From JAPHTQ01 sp050288165 (GTDB taxonomy: Bacteria; Pseudomonadota; Gammaproteobacteria; Thiohalomonadales; Thiohalomonadaceae): a stretch of 64,000 nt of DNA. A model generated the notes under the pieces. That model did not search any database and was not told the DNA's origin. It saw nothing but the letters and a program-made list of their open reading frames with translations. The translations under genes were made by a program, and so were the position numbers. Each line of letters begins with the position of its first letter. Positions within the stretch are counted from its first letter, which is position 1. This document shows positions 1-9,091 of the stretch, one piece after another. The stretch spans positions 62,001 through 126,000 of the forward strand of contig JBNKDG010000007.1 of NCBI GenBank assembly GCA_050288165.1, in the 5' to 3' direction.

Positions 1-705
1 AAGTTCGGCCTGGTGGCAACGGTGGCTTTGCTGTTGCTGCGCCTGCAGGGCGATCAGTTTCTCGGTCTCGGCGGCGAACCGCTGGAGCAGGCGATGGGTC
101 ATGCGGGCAGCCTGCTGGCATGGGCCTTCCTCTTTTTAAGTGCCGCGCTGTTGCTGGTGGCAGCCATCGACGTGCCGTTCCAGCTATGGGACTACCGTCG
201 TCAATTGAAGATGACCCGCCAGGAGATCAAGGAGGAGTTTAAGCAGACCGAGGGAAGCCCGGAGATCAAGGGGCGCCAGCGTCGTCTGCAACAGGAGATG
301 GCGCAGCGGCGCATGATGGAGGAGGTGCCCAAGGCCGACGTGGTGGTCACCAACCCGACCCACTTCGCCGTGGCGCTGCGCTACGAACCGACCAAAATGG
401 GCGCACCGATCGTGGTGGCCAAGGGCAGCGACCTGCTGGCCGGGCGCATCCGTTCGGTGGCGGGCGAGCACGATGTGCCGATCCTCTCCGCACCGCCGTT
501 GGCCCGCGCCCTTTACTACAGCACCGAACTGAATATGCCGATCCCGGAAGGGCTCTATCGTGCCGTGGCTCAGGTGCTGGCCTATGTCTATCAACTCAAG
601 CGCAGCCCGATCTATCGCCGCGAGGATATGCACGAAATGCATGACCTGCCGATCCCGGATGACCTGCGTCGCGATCCGCCCGAAGAAGAGCGAGGTGAAG
701 AGTAA
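1..705 (+). CDS. flhB: Flagellar export gate protein FlhB (5' truncated by window)
   Basis: This is the C-terminal part of FlhB, the type III flagellar export component that switches substrate class from rod/hook to filament proteins. The frame is open from base 1, so the true start lies upstream. About 234 residues are visible: the last hydrophobic segments, then a charged linker and the cytoplasmic domain. The self-cleavage motif NPTH is encoded at 352-363, inside the typical context VVVTNPTHFAVALRY. The stop overlaps the flhA start by one base (TAATG). The identity is secure from the NPTH motif and the following flhA. Confidence 0.97.
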   Translation, partial: KFGLVATVALLLLRLQGDQFLGLGGEPLEQAMGHAGSLLAWAFLFLSAALLLVAAIDVPFQLWDYRRQLKMTRQEIKEEFKQTEGSPEIKGRQRRLQQEMAQRRMMEEVPKADVVVTNPTHFAVALRYEPTKMGAPIVVAKGSDLLAGRIRSVAGEHDVPILSAPPLARALYYSTELNMPIPEGLYRAVAQVLAYVYQLKRSPIYRREDMHEMHDLPIPDDLRRDPPEEERGEE

Positions 706-2813
706 TGGCCGAAGCAAACCGCCTCGCCCCGACCCTGACACAGATGACCCGTAGCGGCCTCGGTGCACCGTTGATAGTGGTGCTGCTACTGGCGATGGTG
801 GTGTTGCCGCTGCCGCCGTTCCTGCTCGATATTTTCTTCACCTTCAATATCACCCTGTCGCTGATCATTTTGTTGGTGACGGTCTACGCCCTGCGGCCGA
901 TGGACTTCGCGGTCTTCCCGACCATTCTGTTGATCGCCACCCTGCTGCGTCTGGCGCTGAACGTCGCCTCGACCCGGGTGGTGCTGCTCAACGGTCACAC
1001 CGGTTCCGGCGCGGCGGGGCAGGTGATTCAGTCCTTCGGCGATTTCGTCGTCGGCGGCAACTACGCGGTCGGCCTGGTGGTCTTCGTCATCCTCGTCATC
1101 ATCAACTTCGTGGTGGTGACCAAGGGTGCCGGACGGATCTCCGAGGTGAGCGCCCGCTTCACCCTGGATGCCATGCCCGGCAAGCAGATGGCGATCGACG
1201 CCGATCTCAACTCCGGTTTGATCGATCAGGACGAGGCACGTCGTCGCCGTCTGGAGGTTGCCGCCGAGGCCGACTTCTACGGTTCCATGGACGGTGCCAG
1301 TAAATTCGTCCGCGGCGACGCGGTGGCCGGGATTCTGATCACCCTGATCAACATCATCGGCGGCCTTGCTATCGGCGTGGTACAGCATGGCATGAACTTC
1401 GGTGACGCCGCCCAGGTGTACGCGCTGCTGACCATCGGCGACGGCCTGGTGGCGCAGATCCCGTCGCTGGTGCTCTCCACTGCCGCCGGCATCATCGTCA
1501 CCCGCGTTACCGCCTCCGGCAACATGAGCGAGCAGGTGCTGGGGCAGTTGCTGAGCAATCCCCGCGTGCTGGGTGTGACTGCTGGGGTGCTGGGGCTGCT
1601 GGGGATGATCCCGGGCATGCCCAACGTGCCGTTCCTGCTGCTAGCCAGTGCCACCGGCGGTGCTGCCTGGTGGAAGAGCAAACAGATCCAGGAGCAGGTG
1701 CTGCTGGAGGCGCAGCAACAGCAGATCGAACAACAGCAGGCGGCACCGCCGCCGTCGGAGAGTCGTGACCTGAGCTGGGACGATGTGCCGATGGTCGATC
1801 CCATCGGCCTCGAGGTGGGTTACCGCCTGATTCCGCTAGTGGACAAGTCCCAGGGCGGCGAACTGATGGCGCGTATCAAAGGTGTGCGGCGCAAGCTCTC
1901 TCAGGAGCTCGGCTTCCTGGTGCCGCCGGTACACATCCGCGACAACCTGGACCTGCCGCCCAACTCCTATCGCCTCAGCATGATGGGGGTCAACGTCGGC
2001 GAAGCGGAGATCCATCCGGACCGGGAGATGGCGATCAACCCCGGACAGGTCTTCGGTAGTGTCGAAGGGATCAACGCCAAGGACCCGGCCTTCGGTCTTG
2101 ATGCGGTCTGGATCAGCCCGAGCCAGCGCGAGCACGCGCAGGGCCTGGGTTACACCGTGGTCGACCCCAACACCGTGGTCGCTACTCACCTGAGCCAGGC
2201 GTTGCAGACTCATGCCCATGAGCTGCTGGGTCACGAAGAGGTGCAGAAGCTGCTGGAGCAGTTGGGCAAGAGCGCGCCCAAGCTGGTCGAAGACCTGGTA
2301 CCCAACAATCTGCCGCTCGGCACCGTGGTCAAGGTGCTGCAGAACCTGCTCTCCGAAGGTATCCCGATCCGCGACATTCGTACCATCGCCGAATCTCTGG
2401 CGGAGAGCGCCATTCGGGTCAAGGATGCCGGGAATTTGACTGCGCTGGTGCGGGTCGCACTGGGGCGGATGATTGTCCAGAAAATCAACGGTTTGCGTAA
2501 CCAATTGGAGGTCATCACCTTGTCCCCTGAACTGGAACGCATATTGCTTGAGAGTGTTCAGGCCTCCGCGGAAGGGGGCGCAGGTATCGAGCCGATGCTG
2601 GCCGAACGCCTGCACCAGGGACTGGCCGACAGTGCGCAGCGACAGGAGGCATCAGGCAAACCGGCAGTACTGCTGGTGGCGCCGCCGGTACGCGAACTGC
2701 TGGCAAGATTTACCAGGCACACGATTTCGGGACTGCACGTGCTCTCGTACAACGAGATCCCCGACGACAAGCAGCTCAAAATCGTGGCGACCGTAGGCAA
2801 ACAGACGGGCTGA
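705..2813 (+). CDS. flhA: Flagellar export gate protein FlhA
   Basis: FlhA is the large export-gate protein of the flagellar type III secretion system. It couples proton flow to secretion and docks chaperone-substrate complexes. The 702-residue length is normal for the family. The N-terminal half (about residues 1-320) holds several hydrophobic membrane segments. The conserved cytoplasmic loop (GRISEVSARFTLDAMPGKQM, about residues 145-165) is present, and the soluble C-terminal domain begins near residue 360. The start overlaps the flhB stop. A short Gln-rich linker (around 1715-1740) joins the two halves. It heads the classical flhA-flhF-flhG-fliA order. Confidence 0.98.
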   Translation: MAEANRLAPTLTQMTRSGLGAPLIVVLLLAMVVLPLPPFLLDIFFTFNITLSLIILLVTVYALRPMDFAVFPTILLIATLLRLALNVASTRVVLLNGHTGSGAAGQVIQSFGDFVVGGNYAVGLVVFVILVIINFVVVTKGAGRISEVSARFTLDAMPGKQMAIDADLNSGLIDQDEARRRRLEVAAEADFYGSMDGASKFVRGDAVAGILITLINIIGGLAIGVVQHGMNFGDAAQVYALLTIGDGLVAQIPSLVLSTAAGIIVTRVTASGNMSEQVLGQLLSNPRVLGVTAGVLGLLGMIPGMPNVPFLLLASATGGAAWWKSKQIQEQVLLEAQQQQIEQQQAAPPPSESRDLSWDDVPMVDPIGLEVGYRLIPLVDKSQGGELMARIKGVRRKLSQELGFLVPPVHIRDNLDLPPNSYRLSMMGVNVGEAEIHPDREMAINPGQVFGSVEGINAKDPAFGLDAVWISPSQREHAQGLGYTVVDPNTVVATHLSQALQTHAHELLGHEEVQKLLEQLGKSAPKLVEDLVPNNLPLGTVVKVLQNLLSEGIPIRDIRTIAESLAESAIRVKDAGNLTALVRVALGRMIVQKINGLRNQLEVITLSPELERILLESVQASAEGGAGIEPMLAERLHQGLADSAQRQEASGKPAVLLVAPPVRELLARFTRHTISGLHVLSYNEIPDDKQLKIVATVGKQTG

Positions 2814-2853
2814 CCGGATGCCCGGAACACCGGGCTGAACGAGGGTTAGAGGC

Positions 2854-3999
2854 ATGAAAATCAAACGCTACTTTGCTACCGATATGCGTCAGGCCATCCA
2901 GATGGTGCGCGAGGCACAGGGTCCGGATGCGGTGATCCTCTCCAACCGCCGGGTCGATGGTGGGGTCGAGATCGTCGCCGCCATGGACTACGACGAGAAG
3001 ATGTACCAGCGCCTCAGCAGCAGTGACGAACCCCGGGAGAAGACCCCGGCGCCGAAGATCGAGTGGTCACAGGACCCGGCGCTGGTGGCGATGCGCGACG
3101 AGATCAACATGTTGCGCGGCGTACTGGAGAACCAGCTCAACGGCATCGGCTGGAAGAACATGAAGAGCAAGCATCCGCAGCAGGCCAAGCTGCTGGAGCG
3201 GCTGCTGCAGATGGGATTGCATCCCGATCTCTGCCGCAGCATCGCCGCCAAAGTACCCTATACCCAGGATATGAATCAGAACTGGCGTCGCGCCCTGACC
3301 CTGCTCTCTACGCGGGTGGCGGTGACCAATGATGACATCCTCAATCGCGGCGGCATCGTCGCGCTGCTCGGCCCGGCCGGTGCGGGCAAGACCACCAGCG
3401 TGGCCAAACTGGCGGCGCGCTTTACCCTGCGCCACGGTCCCAATCGGGTGGCGCTGGTTACCACAGACAGCTATCGCATCGGTGCGCACCAGCAGTTGCG
3501 TACCTACGGCCAGATCCTCGGTGCCCCGGTTCACGTCGCCAAAGACGGCGATGAACTGCGCAACATTCTACTGACCCTGCGCGACAAACAACTGGTGTTG
3601 ATCGATACCGCCGGGATGAGTCAGCGCGATATTCGCCTCAGCGAACAGTTCGGTATGTTGCGCGGTAGCGGTTTGCCGATTCGCAGCTATGCAGTACTCT
3701 CCTCATCGAGTCAGCGCAGCACCCTCGACGAGGTCGTACGTAGCTTTGGCAAGGTCAAGCTCGAAGGTGCTATTCTGACCAAGATGGACGAGACCATGGT
3801 GCCGGGAGAGGCGCTTTCGGTGGTGGTACAGAACCGGATACCAGTGGCCTATGTCAGCGACGGTCAGCGGGTACCTGAAGACCTTCACCCCGGGCGCAGC
3901 AATAACCTGGTGAACCGTTGTGTACAACAGATGCAGCAGCTTCCGGAAAAGCCTGCCGAGGAACGGCTGGTGATGGAATTCGGGCGGATGGCTGGCTGA
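2854..3999 (+). CDS. flhF: Flagellar biosynthesis GTPase FlhF
   Basis: FlhF is an SRP-type GTPase that marks the pole for flagellar assembly in polarly flagellated bacteria. The 381-residue protein has a variable N-terminal B domain and an NG domain with the P-loop GPAGAGKTT at about residues 173-181 and the G3 motif IDTAG. It follows flhA after a 40-base gap that contains a small GCCCGG/CCGGGC hairpin (2820-2835), and is followed by its regulator flhG. The context is as in Pseudomonas and Vibrio and suggests a polar rather than peritrichous flagellum. Confidence 0.97.
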   Translation: MKIKRYFATDMRQAIQMVREAQGPDAVILSNRRVDGGVEIVAAMDYDEKMYQRLSSSDEPREKTPAPKIEWSQDPALVAMRDEINMLRGVLENQLNGIGWKNMKSKHPQQAKLLERLLQMGLHPDLCRSIAAKVPYTQDMNQNWRRALTLLSTRVAVTNDDILNRGGIVALLGPAGAGKTTSVAKLAARFTLRHGPNRVALVTTDSYRIGAHQQLRTYGQILGAPVHVAKDGDELRNILLTLRDKQLVLIDTAGMSQRDIRLSEQFGMLRGSGLPIRSYAVLSSSSQRSTLDEVVRSFGKVKLEGAILTKMDETMVPGEALSVVVQNRIPVAYVSDGQRVPEDLHPGRSNNLVNRCVQQMQQLPEKPAEERLVMEFGRMAG

Positions 4000-4016
4000 T
4001 CGATCTGAGGTAATGA

Positions 4017-4886
4017 ATGAGCGACCAAGCAGAGGGGTTAAGACGTATGGCCAAACCGAAACCGGTCCGAGTGATCGCAGTGACCAGTGGCAAGGGTGGG
4101 GTGGGCAAGACCAATGTTTCGGTCAATCTCGGTACCGCTTTCAGCCAGATGGGCAAAAAGGTCATGATCATGGACGCGGACCTGGGCCTCGCCAACGTCG
4201 ATGTGATGCTCGGCCTGCAGCCGTCGCGCAATCTTTCCCATGTGATCAAAGGTGAGTGCACCCTGGAGGAGATCATCCTCGAGGCGCCCGGTGGTATTCA
4301 GGTAATTCCCGCCTCATCCGGCATCCAGAATATGGCTGAATTGAGCCCGGCGGAGCACGCCGGGTTGATTCGCGCCTTCAGCGAATTGAATACCGATGCG
4401 GATATCCTCATCGTTGATACCGCTGCCGGGATCTCCGACAGTGTGGTCAGCTTTTCCCGCGCCTCGCAGGAGGTGATCGTCGTCGTGTGCGACGAGCCGG
4501 CCTCGATTACCGATGCCTACGCCCTGATCAAGCTACTCAATCGCGATCACAGCATTCGCCGTTTTCATGTACTGGCCAACATGGCCCACACTGAAAACGA
4601 AGGGCGTGAGCTGTTCGCCAAATTGGTCAAGGTAACCGAACGTTTCCTGGATGATGTGATGCTCGACTTCATGGGCAGTGTTCCCTACGACGAATATCTG
4701 CGCAAGGCAGTGAAGATGCAGCGGCCAGTGGTCGACGCTTATCCCGGCAGCAAGATATCAAGCGCATTCAAGGAGATAGCCAAACGTGCCGATAAATGGC
4801 CTATGCCCAGTTCTGCCGCCGGCACGTTGGAGTTTTTTGTCGAGCGGCTGGTGCAGAGCGGTCAGTTGATGGACGGGCTTGCATGA
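4017..4886 (+). CDS. flhG: Flagellar number regulator FlhG/FleN (MinD-like ATPase)
   Basis: FlhG (FleN) is a MinD/ParA-family ATPase that limits flagellar number, acting with FlhF and with the master regulator in related species. The deviant Walker A motif SGKGGVGKTN lies at about residues 24-33 and the DADLGLANVD motif follows. The start chosen is ATG 4017, six bases after GAGG (4007-4010); a rival ATG at 4013 is in another frame and soon stops. An internal ATG near 4047 would still keep the P-loop. The 289-residue length is normal. The stop overlaps the fliA start (ATGA). Confidence 0.96.
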   Translation: MSDQAEGLRRMAKPKPVRVIAVTSGKGGVGKTNVSVNLGTAFSQMGKKVMIMDADLGLANVDVMLGLQPSRNLSHVIKGECTLEEIILEAPGGIQVIPASSGIQNMAELSPAEHAGLIRAFSELNTDADILIVDTAAGISDSVVSFSRASQEVIVVVCDEPASITDAYALIKLLNRDHSIRRFHVLANMAHTENEGRELFAKLVKVTERFLDDVMLDFMGSVPYDEYLRKAVKMQRPVVDAYPGSKISSAFKEIAKRADKWPMPSSAAGTLEFFVERLVQSGQLMDGLA

Positions 4887-5611
4887 ACAGCGTTGCGCTC
4901 AAGCTGGCGGCCTATGCGGAGAATCAGGAAGACCTGATTACTCGCCATGCGCCACTGGTTAAGCGCATTGCCTATCACCTGCTGGCGCGGTTGCCGGACA
5001 CGGTGCAGGCGGATGACCTGATCCAGAGCGGCATGATCGGTCTGCTGGAAGCGGTACGTAATTTTGAACAGGGCCACGGTGCCAGTTTCGAGACCTACGC
5101 CGGGATTCGTATCCGCGGCGCGATGCTGGATGAGGTGCGGCGTAATGACTGGACGCCCCGCTCGGTGCATCGCAACTCGCGCCAGATCGCCGAGGCGATT
5201 CGCCAGGTGGAGGCGCGTGAAGGGCGTGACGCCCAGGATGGCGAAATCGCCGATGAGATGGGCGTCAGCATGGATGAGTACTATCGTATGTTGCAGGATG
5301 CCAGTACTTCACGGGTGCTCAGCTTCGAGGAGATGGGCTACGAAGGACGTGGTATTGATGATCTGCTCTCATCCGAGGAGCCGGAGCCGGGCGATGAACT
5401 GCTACATCAAGAGCGCCGTGCCGGTCTGACAGCCGCAGTAGAGGCACTGCCTGAGCGAGAGCGTATGGTGATGTCGCTCTATTATGGTGATGAGTTGAAT
5501 CTGAAAGAGATTGGCAAGGTTCTGGGCGTGACCGAATCACGGGTATGTCAGATCCATAGCCAGGCGTTGGTGCGGATACGCGCTCGATTGAATACAGCGG
5601 ATGCTCAATAA
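4883..5611 (+). CDS. fliA: Flagellar sigma factor FliA (sigma-28)
   Basis: FliA directs RNA polymerase to late flagellar and chemotaxis promoters. The 242-residue protein shows sigma-70 region 2 (LIQSGMIGLLEAVRNF and FETYAGIRIRGAMLDEVRR) and region 4 with the helix-turn-helix LKEIGKVLGVTESRVCQIHS. The start at 4883 overlaps the flhG stop as ATGA; the frame stays open further upstream to 4796, but that would run into flhG, so the overlap start is preferred. No anti-sigma factor FlgM lies in this window. A 99-base gap to cheY follows. Confidence 0.97.
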   Translation: MNSVALKLAAYAENQEDLITRHAPLVKRIAYHLLARLPDTVQADDLIQSGMIGLLEAVRNFEQGHGASFETYAGIRIRGAMLDEVRRNDWTPRSVHRNSRQIAEAIRQVEAREGRDAQDGEIADEMGVSMDEYYRMLQDASTSRVLSFEEMGYEGRGIDDLLSSEEPEPGDELLHQERRAGLTAAVEALPERERMVMSLYYGDELNLKEIGKVLGVTESRVCQIHSQALVRIRARLNTADAQ

Positions 5612-5710
5612 TCTATTGAGCAGCTGCAAATAGTTTTAACTACACAGGGGATAGGTTGTTGCGCCAGAAACTTTAGTGAGTGAGATGACGCGACAGTTTT
5701 GGAGGTAAAT

Positions 5711-6097
5711 TTGGACAAGAACATCAAAATCCTGGTGGTCGACGATTTTTCCACTATGCGGCGGATTATCAAGAATCTGTTGCGTGATCTGGGTTTTAAC
5801 AACGCCGACGAAGCCGACGATGGTCTGACGGCACTGCCGATGTTACAGGCGGGCAGCTACGATCTATTGATCACCGACTGGAATATGCCGGGGATGCAGG
5901 GCATCGATCTGCTACGCGCGGTACGTGCCGATCCCAAGCTCTCTTCCATGCCGGTATTGATGGTGACTGCCGAACAGAAGAAAGCGCAAATCATCGAGGC
6001 CGCCCAGGCAGGGGTGAACGGCTATATCGTCAAACCTTTCACCGCCGCCACCCTTAAGGAAAAACTGGAAAAGATCTACGAACGCATCAATGCGTAA
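5711..6097 (+). CDS. cheY: Chemotaxis response regulator CheY
   Basis: CheY is the single-domain receiver that, when phosphorylated by CheA, binds the flagellar switch. The start is the TTG at 5711, five bases after a strong GGAGG (5701-5705), giving a 128-residue protein beginning MDKNIKILVVDDF. A further upstream TTG (5699) would overlap that ribosome site and is rejected. Acidic pocket residues Asp11 and Asp12, the phosphoacceptor Asp56 (LLITDWNMPG), the conserved Thr (VTAEQ) and Lys (VKPFT) are all present. The stop overlaps an in-frame ATG of the cheZ reading frame. Confidence 0.96.
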   Translation: MDKNIKILVVDDFSTMRRIIKNLLRDLGFNNADEADDGLTALPMLQAGSYDLLITDWNMPGMQGIDLLRAVRADPKLSSMPVLMVTAEQKKAQIIEAAQAGVNGYIVKPFTAATLKEKLEKIYERINA

Positions 6098-6138
6098 TGA
6101 GCTGTAATGGCTGCGGCAACAGCGAGAAGAGATACCTG

Positions 6139-6897
6139 ATGGCAAAAATACCAACAACCCTGACTACGGATTTCGTCGAGCAAGTGCGCGAGCTGGCGCG
6201 ATTTGTGGAAGAGGGCAATGAAGCAGAGGCAGATCGCCTGCTGGATCAGATCGCCAAGCTGCGTGAAACCAGTCTGTTTCAGGAACTGGGCAAACTGACA
6301 CGTCAGTTTCATGAGTCCTTGAACAACTTCCGTCTCGATTCACGTATCGCCCAGTATGCAGAAAAAGATTTCCCCGATGCGCGGGAGCGTCTGCGCTATG
6401 TGGTTACCATGACCGCACAGGCTGCGGATCGCAGTTTGACCGCAGCGGAGAACGCCACGCCACTGGTTGAAAAGATAAATGCCCACGCTGCGGAACTGAA
6501 AGAAAAGTGGGAGAGTTTTACCCGACGTGAAATGAGTGCCGATGAATTTCGTGCGCTCAGCAACGAACTTGGACAGTTCCTTAATGACCTGTCCACGGAT
6601 AGTGCGTTAATGAAAGACAGTCTTAGTGAAGTCGTGATGGCACAGGATTTCCAGGATCTGACTGGCCAGATCATCGAAAGGGTGATCAAGTTGGTGGATG
6701 AGATGGAAGACAGCCTGGTGGAACTGGTTCGTATCTCCGGGCAGAACCTGGTTGCCAAAGAGGCACTGCGTGGTAAAGAGAGTGAAGAGGACAAGATCAA
6801 GGCGACAGGCCCCAGTGTTCCCGGTGTCGACGACACCGAAAATCTGGTATCGGGACAGGATGAAGTAGATGACCTGTTATCGAGTTTGGGTTTCTGA
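6139..6897 (+). CDS. cheZ: Chemotaxis protein phosphatase CheZ
   Basis: CheZ accelerates dephosphorylation of CheY-P. The helical 252-residue protein contains the catalytic-helix motif AQDFQDLTGQIIERV, which carries the conserved Asp and Gln, and ends with an acidic-hydrophobic tail (DEVDDLLSSLGF), the usual CheY-binding peptide. The start MAKIPTTLTTDF at 6139 fits family N-termini and follows GAGAAGAGA. The frame also has an ATG at 6097 that would overlap the cheY stop and add 14 residues, so that start is possible. It sits between cheY and cheA. Confidence 0.95.
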   Translation: MAKIPTTLTTDFVEQVRELARFVEEGNEAEADRLLDQIAKLRETSLFQELGKLTRQFHESLNNFRLDSRIAQYAEKDFPDARERLRYVVTMTAQAADRSLTAAENATPLVEKINAHAAELKEKWESFTRREMSADEFRALSNELGQFLNDLSTDSALMKDSLSEVVMAQDFQDLTGQIIERVIKLVDEMEDSLVELVRISGQNLVAKEALRGKESEEDKIKATGPSVPGVDDTENLVSGQDEVDDLLSSLGF

Positions 6898-6909
6898 GGA
6901 TAGGCGGTA

Positions 6910-9033
6910 ATGGCACTTGATGCGGATGACGAAATCCTGCAGGACTTCCTGGTTGAGGCCAGTGAGATTCTCGAACAGTTGAACGAACAACTGGTCGATC
7001 TCGAACACGCGCCTGACGACCATGAGCTGCTTAACGCGGTGTTCCGCGGTTTTCACACCATCAAAGGCGGTGCAGGCTTTCTAGGCCTCGAAGCACTGGT
7101 CACTGTCTGTCATCGCTCTGAAGATATTTTCAACCTGCTGCGTAATGGCGAAAAAACATTGACCACCGCCATGATGGACGTGTTCCTGCAGGTGCTGGAT
7201 GTCCTCAATGCCCAGTTCGATAGTCTGCGCGCGATGCAGGAGCCGGAAAGTGCCAGCGCCGAATTGCTTGATGCACTGGGGCGGATGAATCATCCAGGGA
7301 ATGACGACGATGAAGGTGGTGTCGCATCACCTGCAGCCACAGCGCCGGTAGTCGAAGCTGCGCCTGCCCCCGAGCAGGCTGAGCCAGTTTCGGCGACCAG
7401 TGGAGAAAAAGGCGATATCACCGATGCAGAGTTCGAGGCACTTCTGGATGCCATCGACGACAAGAAAGAGAGTTCGCAGCAGCCCGCTGTACCAACTGCA
7501 ACCGGGGATGAAGACATCACCGAGGAGGAGTTCGAGGCGTTACTCGATCAACTTCACGGCAAAGGTCAATTTAAACCTGATGCCCTGCCTCATGATGCCC
7601 CGCAGGCTGACGCTGCTAGTGCCGCGCCGGCGCCTGCAAAGGCTGGTGCAGCCGGTGACGAAGACATCACCGAGGAGGAGTTCGATGCCTTGCTCGATCA
7701 ACTCCACGGTAAGGGTAAATTCAATCCTACTGCAGTTGCACCTGCCAGTGATACTGTGAAGCAGACTGCTGCAGTGAGTAAAAGTGCTCCGGCCAAACCG
7801 GCAGAGAAAGCGTCGGCGGTAGCAGCAGATGCGGCGAAGAAAAAGCCGGAAGCGGCACAGGCGGAAACCACGGTACGCGTCGATACCAAACGTCTCGACG
7901 ACATTATGAACATGGTGGGCGAGCTGGTGCTGGTGCGTAACCGTTTGTGGAATCTGACCAATGGTGAAAATGCTCAGGTTCAAAGCGAAGCGCTGACCAA
8001 GGCGGTTTCCAATCTGGACCTGGTGACGGGCGATCTGCAGACTTCGGTGATGAAGACCCGCATGCAACCGATCAAAAAGGTTTTTGGTCGCTTCCCACGG
8101 GTTGTACGTGATTTGGCACGTAACCTGAATAAAGAGGTAAATCTGGAGCTGGTGGGTGAAGACACCGACCTGGACAAGAATCTGGTTGAGGCGCTGGCTG
8201 ACCCGCTGGTGCATCTGGTGCGCAATTCGGTAGACCATGGCGTGGAGATGCCGGACGAACGTGAAAAGGCGGGCAAGCCACGTACCGGGATTGTTCGCCT
8301 CGCTGCGGAGCAGGAGGGTGATCATATCCTGTTGACCATCGATGACGATGGTGCGGGGATGGATCCGGATAAGCTGCGCAAGCTAGCGGTGAAGAAAGGG
8401 ATGATGGATGACGATGCCGCGGCACGTCTGACTGATCGAGAAGCCTTTATGTTGATTTTCGCACCAGGCTTCTCAACCAAGGAAAAGATATCCGATGTCT
8501 CTGGCCGTGGTGTCGGCATGGACGTGGTCAAAACGCGAATTACCCAACTTAACGGCAGTGTCGAGATCCTGTCGGAGAAGGGGAAGGGCACGCGGGTATT
8601 AATTAAGGTACCGCTGACTCTGGCGATTATGCCGACATTGATGATCAAACTCGCGCAGCAGACCTTTGCCCTGCCACTGGTGAACGTGAGTGAAATTTTC
8701 CACCTCGATCTGACCAAAACAAACATCGTCGATGGCCGCAGGGTGATCATGATTCGCGATCATGCGTTACCGCTTTACTATCTTTCCAGCTGGCTTGTAC
8801 AGGGACATAGTCAGAAGTTGCCGGAAACGGGACATGTCGTGGTTGTGCATATCGGTACACAACAGATTGGTTTTGTGGTTGATCAGTTGATTGGTCAGGA
8901 AGAGGTGGTGATTAAACCGCTTGGTGCATTGTTGCATGGCACTCATGGCATGGCTGGCGCAACGATCACCGGTGATGGACGCATTGCGCTGATCCTTGAT
9001 ATACCGAGTTTGTTAAAGGCGTATGCCAGATAA
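6910..9033 (+). CDS. cheA: Chemotaxis histidine kinase CheA
   Basis: CheA is the chemosensory kinase. The 707-residue protein has an N-terminal HPt domain with phosphorylatable His49 (FHTIKGGAGFLGL), a long low-complexity linker, the dimerisation and ATPase domains (NSVDHG, DDDGAGMD and GRGVGMDVV motifs) and a C-terminal CheW-like domain. The linker holds three related acidic motifs of the form IT(D/E)xEF(E/D)ALLD, near 7418, 7511 and 7664; the last two share most of 20 residues including QLHGKG. In Vibrio such a linker segment binds ParP, so a localisation role is inferred. It follows cheZ by 12 bases. Confidence 0.97.
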   Translation: MALDADDEILQDFLVEASEILEQLNEQLVDLEHAPDDHELLNAVFRGFHTIKGGAGFLGLEALVTVCHRSEDIFNLLRNGEKTLTTAMMDVFLQVLDVLNAQFDSLRAMQEPESASAELLDALGRMNHPGNDDDEGGVASPAATAPVVEAAPAPEQAEPVSATSGEKGDITDAEFEALLDAIDDKKESSQQPAVPTATGDEDITEEEFEALLDQLHGKGQFKPDALPHDAPQADAASAAPAPAKAGAAGDEDITEEEFDALLDQLHGKGKFNPTAVAPASDTVKQTAAVSKSAPAKPAEKASAVAADAAKKKPEAAQAETTVRVDTKRLDDIMNMVGELVLVRNRLWNLTNGENAQVQSEALTKAVSNLDLVTGDLQTSVMKTRMQPIKKVFGRFPRVVRDLARNLNKEVNLELVGEDTDLDKNLVEALADPLVHLVRNSVDHGVEMPDEREKAGKPRTGIVRLAAEQEGDHILLTIDDDGAGMDPDKLRKLAVKKGMMDDDAAARLTDREAFMLIFAPGFSTKEKISDVSGRGVGMDVVKTRITQLNGSVEILSEKGKGTRVLIKVPLTLAIMPTLMIKLAQQTFALPLVNVSEIFHLDLTKTNIVDGRRVIMIRDHALPLYYLSSWLVQGHSQKLPETGHVVVVHIGTQQIGFVVDQLIGQEEVVIKPLGALLHGTHGMAGATITGDGRIALILDIPSLLKAYAR

Positions 9034-9091
9034 TGGGTAATTAACTAGCCCTACTGGGTTGTAATAGTAATAGGTATCCAGGAGTGTACAC

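Noticed and set aside
5699..5710. Upstream TTG start for cheY
   Set aside because: It would overlap the strong GGAGG ribosome site that is correctly spaced for the TTG at 5711, and homologues begin near the later start.
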